A DNA stretch of 6,938 nt. Source: an uncultured Bacteroidales bacterium (lineage in GTDB: Bacteria > Bacteroidota > Bacteroidia > Bacteroidales > F082). The translations under genes were made by a program, and so were the position numbers. Position 1 is the first letter of the stretch. The number at the start of each line of letters is the position of its first letter. The stretch covers positions 1 through 6,938 of the forward strand of contig CALBNP010000096.1 in assembly GCA_937896505.1 (NCBI GenBank). The letters run 5' to 3'. The notes beneath the pieces are model-generated. The model did no database searches, was not told the origin of the DNA, and saw only the letters and a program-made list of their open reading frames with translations. Shown piece by piece: positions 1 through 4,752 of the stretch.

Positions 1-171
1 ACCTCGAACCGCGGCATGCGGACCGAGCAGCTCGCCGAGATGATCAACGCGAAGCGGCTCCATGTGCGCAAGGACGGACAGCCCGTCACGGGCAAGCAGG
101 TCTATGCCGTCTGCATGCGCTACCCCGACATGTTCTGCAAGTCGGAAGGCCTCATCAGACTGATGGTGTGA
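1..171 (+). CDS. C-terminal fragment of a protein ending in a HARE-HTH-like winged helix (5' end outside window)
   Basis: Frame 1 is open from the window edge to a TGA at 169-171, giving 56 residues with no start in view. The fragment begins TSNRGMRTEQLAEMIN and continues through RKDGQPVTGKQVYAVCMRYP to a final IRLMV. The pattern of a small helix (GMRTEQLAEMIN), a basic turn with DGxPV, a second helix (QVYAVCMRYPDMF) and a closing strand (GLIRL) resembles HARE-type winged-helix domains, which often end bacterial proteins and are thought to bind nucleic acid. That family call is from pattern memory, not a search. The function of the whole protein cannot be judged because its body lies upstream. 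Composition is odd: about 62% G+C here against roughly 50% in dnaE and under 40% in parts of the small minus-strand gene, so the gene may belong to a different compositional block or be horizontally acquired. Confidence 0.72.
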   Translation, partial: TSNRGMRTEQLAEMINAKRLHVRKDGQPVTGKQVYAVCMRYPDMFCKSEGLIRLMV

Positions 172-175
172 GGGC

Positions 176-238
176 GGGTGAGTGGTTATGGGTGATGGGT
201 GAATGGTTATGGGTTATGGGTGAATGGTTATGGGTGGT
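176..238. repeat. Three tandem copies of a 21-bp repeat
   Basis: Three consecutive 21-bp units start at 176, 197 and 218, each of the form GGGTGARTGGTTATGGGT followed by a variable trinucleotide (GAT, TAT, GGT). Units 2 and 3 differ only in that tail. Unit 1 also has G instead of A at its seventh position. The array begins 5 bp after the stop codon of the upstream gene. The unit length is a multiple of three, but the array contains in-frame TGA, so it is not a coding repeat in the upstream frame. From memory, similar TGGTTATGGG-type intergenic arrays occur in gut and rumen Bacteroidales. Copy number is likely to vary by slippage. Confidence 0.85.
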
Positions 239-245
239 GTTTGGC

Positions 246-270
246 TTGCAACCTTGCAACCTGGGCAACC
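246..270. repeat. Short tandem repeat of TTGCAACC
   Basis: Two exact copies of TTGCAACC (246-253 and 254-261) are followed by a degenerate third, TGGGCAACC (262-270). They lie directly after the 21-bp array and upstream of the possible small gene at 322. No function can be assigned. The run may be a second low-complexity intergenic repeat family. Confidence 0.7.
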
Positions 271-281
271 AAAAGGAAAAA

Positions 282-297
282 GATGCATATTTGCATC
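282..297. repeat. Perfect 6-bp inverted repeat with 4-nt spacer
   Basis: GATGCA (282-287) and TGCATC (292-297) are perfect inverted complements around TATT. It lies 25 bp before the ATG at 322. It could be an operator-like dyad or a small hairpin, and the sequence CATATTTG inside it is one mismatch from a TAnnTTTG -7 element, but there is no suitably spaced TTG upstream. The reading as a regulatory site is weak. Confidence 0.35.
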
Positions 298-321
298 GTG
301 TAACGATAAAAAGCATCGGCC

Positions 322-510
322 ATGAATGAAAGAAGAGAACAGAGAAAGAGAGAACGCAGACACAGAAGGTTGGAGAGGAGAATACGGAGGAGGCGCAAAC
401 AGCTATGGGACTCGAAATCTAGGTTTAAAGACCCTCTGGACGACATGCTTCCCGATAACCTCAAGCCTTATAAACGTTGGATATGGTGGCATATCTTGAA
501 TGAACATTGA
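322..510 (+). CDS. Possible small Arg-rich basic protein, 62 aa, unknown function
   Basis: An ATG-to-TGA frame of 62 codons. The first 27 residues are strongly basic (MNERREQRKRERRHRRLERR and on to RRRRKQ) and would form a charged helix. The second half (KDPLDDMLPDNLKPYKRWIW, ending WHILNEH) looks like ordinary protein, with proline-bounded segments and clustered aromatics. I do not recognise a family. A basic N-terminus suggests possible nucleic-acid binding, which is inference only. There is no clear RBS, but Bacteroidota rarely use one, and no good promoter. Part of the basic stretch could simply reflect a purine-rich tract being read as Arg/Lys/Glu. The opposite strand also has an open frame (228-464), so coding status is uncertain. 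Confidence 0.38.
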   Translation: MNERREQRKRERRHRRLERRIRRRRKQLWDSKSRFKDPLDDMLPDNLKPYKRWIWWHILNEH

Positions 511-528
511 GTTTTGAAAGTGCTTCTG

Positions 529-541
529 CCTGCCGGACGCA
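529..541. repeat. 13-bp direct repeat, left copy (CCTGCCGGACGCA)
   Basis: CCTGCCGGACGCA is identical to the copy at 685-697. Similarity ends after the 13 bp. The two copies bracket the long inverted repeat at 600-668, though neither abuts it (58 bp on the left, 16 bp on the right), so they are not an obvious target-site duplication. A partial third copy, CCTTCCGGACG, is at 727-737. Confidence 0.75.
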
Positions 542-599
542 AGAATGAAGGAAACAAATCCAAAACAAATCTGAAGCAAATCCTAGAGTCAGTCTTGAT

Positions 600-668
600 A
601 TAGGTGGAACAAATAACAATGTCATTTCGACCGCAGGGAAGAAATCTATTGTTATTTGCTTCACCTAT
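600..668. repeat. Long imperfect inverted repeat: 21-position stem, 27-nt loop
   Basis: The arm 600-620 (ATAGGTGGAACAAATAACAA plus T) pairs with 648-668. Of 21 positions, 19 are Watson-Crick, one is a G-T wobble (607/661) and one is an A-C mismatch (609/659). The loop, 621-647, contains a second dyad. Transcribed on either strand this would form a stable hairpin. It could be a REP- or MITE-like element, a bidirectional transcription barrier or an mRNA-stabilising structure. No T-run follows on either side, so it is not a textbook intrinsic terminator. No transposase is present nearby, so any mobility would have to be supplied in trans. Confidence 0.82.
624..645. repeat. Nested palindromic core ATTTCGACCG...GAAAT inside the larger inverted repeat
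   Basis: ATTTC (624-628) pairs with GAAAT (641-645) around a 12-nt loop, GACCGCAGGGAA. The wider string, GTCATTTCGACCG with AGAAATCT on the other side, resembles a repetitive extragenic motif I recall from many Bacteroidota genomes (TCATTTCGACCGAAGG...GAGAAATC). Family membership is from memory and was not searched. Here the core sits as the tip of a longer stem. Confidence 0.6.
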
Positions 669-684
669 CAAAAAGCTATAGATA

Positions 685-697
685 CCTGCCGGACGCA
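685..697. repeat. 13-bp direct repeat, right copy (CCTGCCGGACGCA)
   Basis: Exact match to 529-541. It lies 16 bp to the right of the long inverted repeat. Together with the partial copy at 727-737 it shows that a CC(T)xCCGGACG element is reiterated across this 200-bp stretch. Confidence 0.75.
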
Positions 698-706
698 TGG
701 AAATAA

Positions 707-775
707 ACCACGAATCTTCACGAATGCCTTCCGGACGTGGATGGGTGACCGCGAATTGTGCGAATTTCGCTAATG
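707..775. repeat. Degenerate CGAAT-type intergenic repeats
   Basis: Two related stretches are present: ACCACGAATCTTCACGAATG (707-726), and 748-775, which starts ACCGCGAATTGTGCGAATTT and ends CGCTAATG. Both share an ACCnCGAAT head followed by further CGAAT units at short intervals and end in AATG. From memory, CACGAATT/GCGAATT-rich spacers are a common feature of Bacteroidales intergenic DNA. Between them lies the partial CCTTCCGGACG element. No function can be read from the sequence. Confidence 0.6.
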
Positions 776-777
776 TT

Positions 778-790
778 GCGGCCTTGCCGC
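778..790 (-). terminator. Weak candidate terminator hairpin downstream of the beta-helix gene
   Basis: GCGGC (778-782) and GCCGC (786-790) form a perfect 5-bp GC stem with a 3-nt loop, 17 bp beyond the stop codon of the minus-strand gene. Read on the minus strand it is not followed by a U-tract (AACATTAG follows), so it is at best a weak or factor-assisted terminator. Position is the main support. Confidence 0.3.
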
Positions 791-807
791 TTGTTGCTGG
801 GCACTTC

Positions 808-3072
808 TTACCATCCGCTGCCGCCGGCATTGACGGTTGTTACCATTGAATTGAGGGTGACGGTTGTCTGCTGTCCGCCTGAATAGGTGACGTTGCCCGT
901 GTAGTAGCCGTTCCAGTTGTCGCCGCCGGAAATCGTCCCGTTGTATTTCATGGTGTAGGTCTGGCCTGTGGCAAAATCGGGATGGCTGAGCAGGAACTTG
1001 ATGCCGCTGCCACCTCCTGGACCGCCACCAGGACCGCCGCCGCCTTGCAGGGTCGGGCATTGGTAGGTCACTACGACTTCGCCCGAAGCGTTCAGCACTT
1101 GGATGGCATATCCTGCTTGCGTGTTGATTTTCATGGATGGCTGTGTGCAGACATTGGCCGTCGGGTTGCTGGTGTCGCCGCCTGTGCCGCAGACAATGCC
1201 GCCCGTGATTTTGAATTGGTTGTTGTCGCAGTCGAAACCACATTCCGGCTGACGGGCTCCGTTGGCTATGGTGAGACCACCATTGATGAATAGCGTGCCG
1301 TTGGAATCGATAGCGTCGTTGTTGTCGGAATGGCAGTAGATGGTGCCGCCATTGATGGTGAGGTTGAGCGCCGCGTTGATTACATCATCGCTCTTCGAAT
1401 AGGCTTCAATGTTGCCGCCGTTGATGGTCATCTGGGCTTTGCTTTCAATACATTCTCCGCCTTCGTTGTTCTGGGTGCAGTTGATGATGATGGTGCCGCT
1501 GTTGATGGTCATGTCGCCGTCGCATTTCAGGGCTTTTGGATTGGCGTAATCGCCGCCGCCCCAAGGACCGCCGCCGCCACTTGAGATGGTGACACGCTCA
1601 CCCGAAGTGGAAACGTTGATAATCAGGTCTCTGTCAGGCGCATCGGCGTGCCCGATGGTTATGCTGCCATCGGCATTGATGCCTTTCCCGCCTTTGCCGG
1701 TGCTGGTGCAATTGAAACTGCCTGCAATGATTTCCAGGTTGCCGTCGCATTTGATGCATGAAGAAGTGTAGGCGTCTTTCGTGTTGCCTGAAACGGTGTA
1801 GCTTGCGCCGTCGCCGTGGGTCTCAAGTTCGAAAGTCCCACCGCTGATGATGGCGTTTCCATCGCAACTGATAGCTTTGCCGCCATCGTTTGAGCTTGGC
1901 AAATTGATGTTGAAATTGCCGCCTGTAATGTTGATTTCGGTATCAATCTTGATGGCTGAGCAGTAGGATGGAACTTCATGGTTTTCTTCTTGTTCCACAA
2001 CGGTTTTTCCTGATGCGGTAATGGTGATTTCGCCGCCGCTGACATTCAGATAGGCGCTCTTGATGCCTTTGGAAATGTCGCCGGAATGGTTGATTTCGAT
2101 GCTGCCGCCGCTGATGCTGACCAAATCATCGCATTTGATGGCTTTGCTATCGTATCCTGATGAGGTGATTTCAACTGTGCCGCCCGAGATGCTTACGGTT
2201 TCCGAAGCGTTGAGTCCTTTCGTATCGTCGCCTGTGGAGTTGATGCTGATTGACCCGCCAAAAATGTTGATGTCGGTCGAACTGTCGATGCCGTCGGAAC
2301 CGGAATGTAAAATGCTGATTTCTCCATTGGTTTGGGTGAAGGAATCAATGTGCAGACCATCGCTTTGGGCATCGTTGATGATGATTTTTCCGCCTGAAAC
2401 GATAAGGTTTCCTTCTGCAAAGATGCCGTGTTTGGTGTTGCCGTTGATGTTCAGCGTGCCGTCTCCTTTGGTGAAGGTAAGGTCGCCAGCCGAACAGATA
2501 GCAGCCTTTTGTGCCCCGTTGCTGCCATCGGAAAGGGTGGAGATGCCGTTCAATTCGATGGTGGCATTTGTCTCGGATGCAATGTCGATGACGGCCTTGC
2601 TCGTGTTGGAAAGATGGGCATTGTCGAGGAAGAGGTCAAAATCCTTGCTGCTAATAAAGGAGATAGAACCATTGCTTGTTGTTCCTGACAATGAGTAAAT
2701 TACGTTTGATTTTGAGGAACTGACCGCCACATCGGCCTGATTGCTCGAAACGCTGACACCTTCGTTTGAAAACGGATTCGTGATTTCAACGGAATTGCCG
2801 TTATAGACAATCCGCACGATGTCGCCCGAAGGTGCTTCCTCGATGCCGAAGGTGATGCTGTCAATCATCGTGACGGGGAGTGATGTCTGTCCGCTTGTGG
2901 CGTCGAAGATGGCAGATGCTGGATCGCCCTGGAAAGTGATGTCGTCGATATTGTGAACTGCATCGTTGTAAATGACGGTTCCCGAATGGTGCAGGTAGAG
3001 GTGTTGCTCGTTTTGGGCGTTCAAACTGATGGCAAACAGAACGCCAATGATAAGTGTCAAAGTCTTTTTCAT
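808..3072 (-). CDS. Secreted right-handed beta-helix protein, Cthe_2159-like carbohydrate-binding domain, 754 aa
   Basis: The chosen start is the ATG at 3072. It gives a clean signal peptide (MKKTLTLIIGVLFAISLNAQ, probable cleavage after NA) and overlaps the upstream stop as ATGA. The frame is open to 3159 but that extension is not signal-like. Residues 24-76 hold a short module with two xIDxITF motifs (HNIDDITF, TMIDSITF). Residues about 165-640 are successive beta-helix coils with motifs such as SISGGTVEI, TINGGNIEA, NDAIDSNGTLFINGG and GFDCDNNQFKITGG, characteristic of the family of the Clostridium thermocellum protein Cthe_2159, a pectate-lyase-like fold reported to bind cellulose and acidic sugars. 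A Gly-rich linker (GGGGPGGGPGGGSG, 677-690) leads to a small C-terminal beta domain ending in VTTV and GGSGW. There is no lipobox Cys, no T9SS sorting domain and no obvious lyase catalytic set, so binding is likelier than catalysis. It is second in a two-gene operon. Fifteen Cys is unusual for an exported protein. Confidence 0.9.
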   Translation of the reverse strand: MKKTLTLIIGVLFAISLNAQNEQHLYLHHSGTVIYNDAVHNIDDITFQGDPASAIFDATSGQTSLPVTMIDSITFGIEEAPSGDIVRIVYNGNSVEITNPFSNEGVSVSSNQADVAVSSSKSNVIYSLSGTTSNGSISFISSKDFDLFLDNAHLSNTSKAVIDIASETNATIELNGISTLSDGSNGAQKAAICSAGDLTFTKGDGTLNINGNTKHGIFAEGNLIVSGGKIIINDAQSDGLHIDSFTQTNGEISILHSGSDGIDSSTDINIFGGSISINSTGDDTKGLNASETVSISGGTVEITSSGYDSKAIKCDDLVSISGGSIEINHSGDISKGIKSAYLNVSGGEITITASGKTVVEQEENHEVPSYCSAIKIDTEINITGGNFNINLPSSNDGGKAISCDGNAIISGGTFELETHGDGASYTVSGNTKDAYTSSCIKCDGNLEIIAGSFNCTSTGKGGKGINADGSITIGHADAPDRDLIINVSTSGERVTISSGGGGPWGGGDYANPKALKCDGDMTINSGTIIINCTQNNEGGECIESKAQMTINGGNIEAYSKSDDVINAALNLTINGGTIYCHSDNNDAIDSNGTLFINGGLTIANGARQPECGFDCDNNQFKITGGIVCGTGGDTSNPTANVCTQPSMKINTQAGYAIQVLNASGEVVVTYQCPTLQGGGGPGGGPGGGSGIKFLLSHPDFATGQTYTMKYNGTISGGDNWNGYYTGNVTYSGGQQTTVTLNSMVTTVNAGGSGW
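1153..2580 (-). repeat. Region encoding the beta-helix coil repeats
   Basis: This part of the minus-strand gene encodes residues about 165-640. At the DNA level, near-identical short strings recur on the plus strand, for example GCCGCCATTGATGGTGA, GCCGCCGTTGATGGTCAT and GCCGCTGTTGATGGTCAT, the complements of codons for [M/L]TIN(G/S)G. Coil length is irregular, so these are degenerate protein repeats rather than clean DNA tandem repeats, but they could still support in-frame recombination between coils. Confidence 0.65.
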
Positions 3073-3554
3073 AGTCTTATCAGTTTGAAATTCTGCTTGT
3101 TGATATTCACGTAATAAAGTCCTTGCGGCAGTTCGGTGATGTCGATGCTTTGGCCACAATCAATGATTTCGCTTTTGACCAACTTCCCGTCAAAGGAATA
3201 AATGTTCATTTGCTGAAATCCGTTTATTCCACTGACTGTGAAACTGTTGCCAGTAGGATTTGGAAAAATGCCGATGTTTTCCGCTTCGTTATCAACCGTT
3301 GCCAAAACCTCATTGAAAGTCACTTTTCTGATTTCGGAAATGGGAATCTGAATGTCGGTTCCGTTTTGGGTGATGACCAGGGTTTCGTCGTTTGGAAATG
3401 AAATCCTGTCGTTTCCGCCGAGTTGATAAATCTGTTCGTTACCGTTGCAATTTGTGATAATCGCTTGAATTTCAACTTGCTGTGCTGATATTCTGCTTCC
3501 TAAACCGAATATCAGTAAGATTAAGGGAAGCACTATTCTTAATAGGTGTCTCAT
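3069..3554 (-). CDS. Small secreted protein with T9SS type A C-terminal sorting domain, 161 aa
   Basis: The start is put at the ATG at 3554 (MRHLLRIVLPLILLIFGLGS, signal peptide, cleavage near ISAQQ). The in-frame ATG at 3578 lies only 3 bp past the -7 element at 3582-3589 and would be at or upstream of the transcription start. Residues 26-82 form a short module with two RISF/KVTF motifs (LGGNDRISF, IPISEIRKVTF). Residues 93-161 match a T9SS sorting domain: IGIFPNPTGNSFTVSG, then MNIYSFDGKLVKS, then IDITELPQGLYYVNI, ending in FKLIRL. Such domains direct export across the outer membrane and are usually removed or used for anchoring to A-LPS. Here almost nothing else is present: the passenger is under 60 residues. 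The TGA overlaps the next gene's ATG (ATGA), indicating translational coupling. G+C is low, about 35% in one sampled stretch. The specific role is unknown. Confidence 0.88.
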   Translation of the reverse strand: MRHLLRIVLPLILLIFGLGSRISAQQVEIQAIITNCNGNEQIYQLGGNDRISFPNDETLVITQNGTDIQIPISEIRKVTFNEVLATVDNEAENIGIFPNPTGNSFTVSGINGFQQMNIYSFDGKLVKSEIIDCGQSIDITELPQGLYYVNINKQNFKLIRL

Positions 3555-3581
3555 TCTTGTTATTTTTGAATAATCCATTTG

Positions 3582-3608
3582 CAAAGATAAGTAATTATTT
3601 GATGCCAA
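3582..3608 (-). promoter_or_regulatory. Bacteroidota-type promoter for the two-gene minus-strand operon
   Basis: On the minus strand, TATCTTTG (complement of 3582-3589) matches the TAnnTTTG -7 consensus exactly. A TTG (complement of 3606-3608) lies upstream with a 16-bp gap, slightly shorter than the usual 19-21 bp, so the -33 element is weak. Transcription should begin near 3575, giving a leader of about 20 nt that is AT-rich before the ATG at 3554, as is typical for unstructured Bacteroidota leaders. Confidence 0.6.
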
Positions 3609-3616
3609 GTGTCCTT

Positions 3617-3629
3617 GTCAATCTTTGAC
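3617..3629. repeat. Small dyad GTCAA-TCT-TTGAC in the divergent promoter region
   Basis: GTCAA (3617-3621) and TTGAC (3625-3629) are perfect inverted complements with a 3-bp spacer. It lies just upstream of the minus-strand promoter and between the two divergent promoters, where an operator would make sense. At 5 bp per arm it could easily be chance. Confidence 0.3.
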
Positions 3630-3718
3630 GACTTATTGATCTGGCCCACTTCCTCGATAATCCAAAATTAATCTAGTCGGCATCGTCCGAAAATTCAACC
3701 AAGAGCGAGAAAAAACGG

Positions 3719-3726
3719 TATTTTTG
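3719..3726 (+). promoter_or_regulatory. Candidate -7 element for the EamA transporter gene
   Basis: TATTTTTG matches TAnnTTTG and ends 24 bp before the ATG at 3751, a spacing that leaves a short AT-rich leader. No TTG is visible at the expected -33 distance (around 3697-3699), so the promoter may be weak or activator-dependent. Confidence 0.5.
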
Positions 3727-3750
3727 CAGTCTTTTTAGAGAATTTTGGAA

Positions 3751-4629
3751 ATGGGGAAAAATAATAGACTTAGTTGGGGCTATTTGGCCGGTATCATTTC
3801 GGGTATCACTTACGGCATGAATCCGCTTTTCGGGGTTCCTGTCATCAATAAGGGTTTGGATGTCAATTCGTTGCTGTTCTATCGTTATGGTGTGGCAACA
3901 GTGCTGATGTTAGTCTTCATGCTGTTGGCAAAGAAGCAAGTCTGCATCACAGGGAAGCAGTTCGGACTGATGACGATAGTGGGCATTTTGTTCACGGCAT
4001 GCAGCCTGACCTTGTTTGAATCCTACAAATACATCCCATCGGGCATCGCTACGAGCATTCTTTATGTCTATCCCATCATGGTGGCCTTGATTATGGTCTT
4101 CCTCGGCCAGAAATCTTCGTGGCAAACCTGGATTTCCATCTTCGCGGGCGTGGCTGGGGCGGTACTCCTTTCGCTGAAAGGTGAGGGTGGCTTCATCGAT
4201 TGGCGTGGCATCGCGCTGGTGGTGGCTTCGGGCCTCTGCTATACCTTGTTTATTGTCATCGTCAACCAGAGCAAGCAAATCAAGGCTTTGCCGAATCTTA
4301 CGTTGACCTTCTATTGCTTCTTCATCGGTTCGGTGATGCTGTTCTGTCTCTCGGGCTTCGGATTGAAACTCAACGCTGTGCCCGACACTTCATGCTGGCT
4401 CAATATACTAGGTCTGGCAGTGCTGCCTACCACAATCGCCACCATCACTTTGGCGGCTGCTACCAAATCGGTGGGTGCCACCAAGACTTCCATCCTCGGC
4501 ATCTTGGAGCCTCTGACGGCCATCTTCATCGGTACGGTGGTGTTTCACGAAGCCTTCACGCTCAATGTGGCTATCGGTGTGGCGCTCATCTTGTTCTCCA
4601 TTCTGTTCATGATTTTGACGGAAAAGTAG
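3751..4629 (+). CDS. EamA-family (DMT superfamily) inner-membrane transporter, 292 aa
   Basis: The start is the ATG at 3751 (MGKNNRLSWGYLAGIISGIT). A TTG two codons upstream is possible but unneeded. The protein has about ten hydrophobic segments, roughly at residues 10-29, 37-60, 71-88, 97-118, 123-142, 153-171, 184-204, 216-236, 243-264 and 271-289, arranged as two five-helix EamA repeats. Family-typical motifs are LLFYRYGVAT in helix 2, YIPSGIATSILYVYPI in helix 4, and TSILGILEPLTAIFIGTVVF in helix 9, the last being the conserved E-P of the second repeat. The length of 292 is normal for the family. Members export or import small metabolites such as amino acids or nucleosides, but substrate cannot be told from sequence. 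It is divergent from the sorting-domain/beta-helix operon and is followed by dnaE, which has its own promoter, so neither neighbour defines its role. Confidence 0.93.
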   Translation: MGKNNRLSWGYLAGIISGITYGMNPLFGVPVINKGLDVNSLLFYRYGVATVLMLVFMLLAKKQVCITGKQFGLMTIVGILFTACSLTLFESYKYIPSGIATSILYVYPIMVALIMVFLGQKSSWQTWISIFAGVAGAVLLSLKGEGGFIDWRGIALVVASGLCYTLFIVIVNQSKQIKALPNLTLTFYCFFIGSVMLFCLSGFGLKLNAVPDTSCWLNILGLAVLPTTIATITLAAATKSVGATKTSILGILEPLTAIFIGTVVFHEAFTLNVAIGVALILFSILFMILTEK

Positions 4630-4659
4630 GTCTCGATCCGATTTTTTTTGAAGTGGGAC

Positions 4660-4690
4660 TTGCGCCGTTCCGAAATTACGCTTATTTTTG
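4660..4690 (+). promoter_or_regulatory. Well-formed Bacteroidota promoter for dnaE
   Basis: TTG at 4660-4662 (-33) is followed, after a 20-bp gap, by TATTTTTG at 4683-4690, a full match to TAnnTTTG. The spacing is within the 19-21 bp usual for the Bacteroidota primary sigma factor. Transcription would start near 4696, leaving a leader of about 55 nt before the ATG at 4753. This implies dnaE is transcribed independently of the transporter gene, with read-through possible. Confidence 0.7.
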
Positions 4691-4707
4691 AGGCTCAATT
4701 TATGGAG

Positions 4708-4718
4708 GCGCTTTGCGC
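4708..4718 (+). other. Small GCGC-TTT-GCGC hairpin in the dnaE 5' leader
   Basis: GCGC (4708-4711) and GCGC (4715-4718) form a 4-bp stem with a TTT loop, extendable by one G-U pair. It lies within the predicted untranslated leader, 34 bp before the start codon. Its effect is unknown. It is too short to call a riboswitch or attenuator, and no T-run follows it. Confidence 0.3.
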
Positions 4719-4752
4719 TGATAATCAGTAATCTTTTAATAGAAAACCCAAT

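Larger units (their letters stand above)
511..807. other. Gene-free, repeat-dense intergenic region of about 300 bp
   Basis: No convincing gene lies between the possible small gene ending at 510 and the stop codon of the beta-helix gene at 808. Minus-strand frames run through this stretch (468-830 and 461-664), but they cross the repeats, show no recognisable domain and have no promoter. What it does hold is repeats: the 13-bp element CCTGCCGGACGCA at 529 and 685 with a shorter relative at 727, a long inverted repeat at 600-668, CGAAT-type repeats at 707-726 and 748-775, and a GC-rich hairpin at 778-790. It reads as a cluster of repetitive extragenic elements at the 3' side of two gene blocks. 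Confidence 0.75.

Noticed and set aside
176..270. CRISPR array
   Set aside because: The units are contiguous tandem repeats without unique spacers, and there are no cas genes.
228..464. Minus-strand 78-codon frame overlapping the small Arg-rich frame
   Set aside because: It runs through the 21-bp and TTGCAACC repeats and its Leu/Ser-rich sequence mirrors the purine-rich opposite strand. No promoter or domain is visible.
529..697. 13-bp direct repeats as a target-site duplication of a transposon
   Set aside because: The copies do not abut the inverted repeat (58 and 16 bp away), a third partial copy exists outside, and there is no transposase.
468..830. Minus-strand 120-codon frame across the repeat-rich spacer
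   Set aside because: It overlaps the end of the beta-helix gene in another frame, crosses the long inverted repeat and CGAAT repeats, and has no recognisable domain.
2060..2698. Plus-strand open frame of 212 codons opposite the beta-helix gene
   Set aside because: The translation is a Met/Pro/Ser/Leu-rich low-complexity pattern typical of the antisense of Gly/Ser/Ile repeats, and the minus-strand frame has a clear signal peptide and family motifs.
3073..3159. Extended start of the beta-helix protein at 3159
   Set aside because: The extra 29 residues (MWPKHRHHRTAARTL...) are out-of-frame translation of the upstream sorting-domain gene and would bury the clear signal peptide beginning at 3072.
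3555..3608. Earlier starts of the small sorting-domain protein at 3608 or 3578
   Set aside because: Both lie at or upstream of the predicted transcription start set by the TATCTTTG element, and the signal peptide begins cleanly at 3554.
4631..4650. T-run after the transporter gene as an intrinsic terminator
   Set aside because: Eight T's are present, but the preceding bases form only a 3-4 bp dyad, too weak for a terminator stem.
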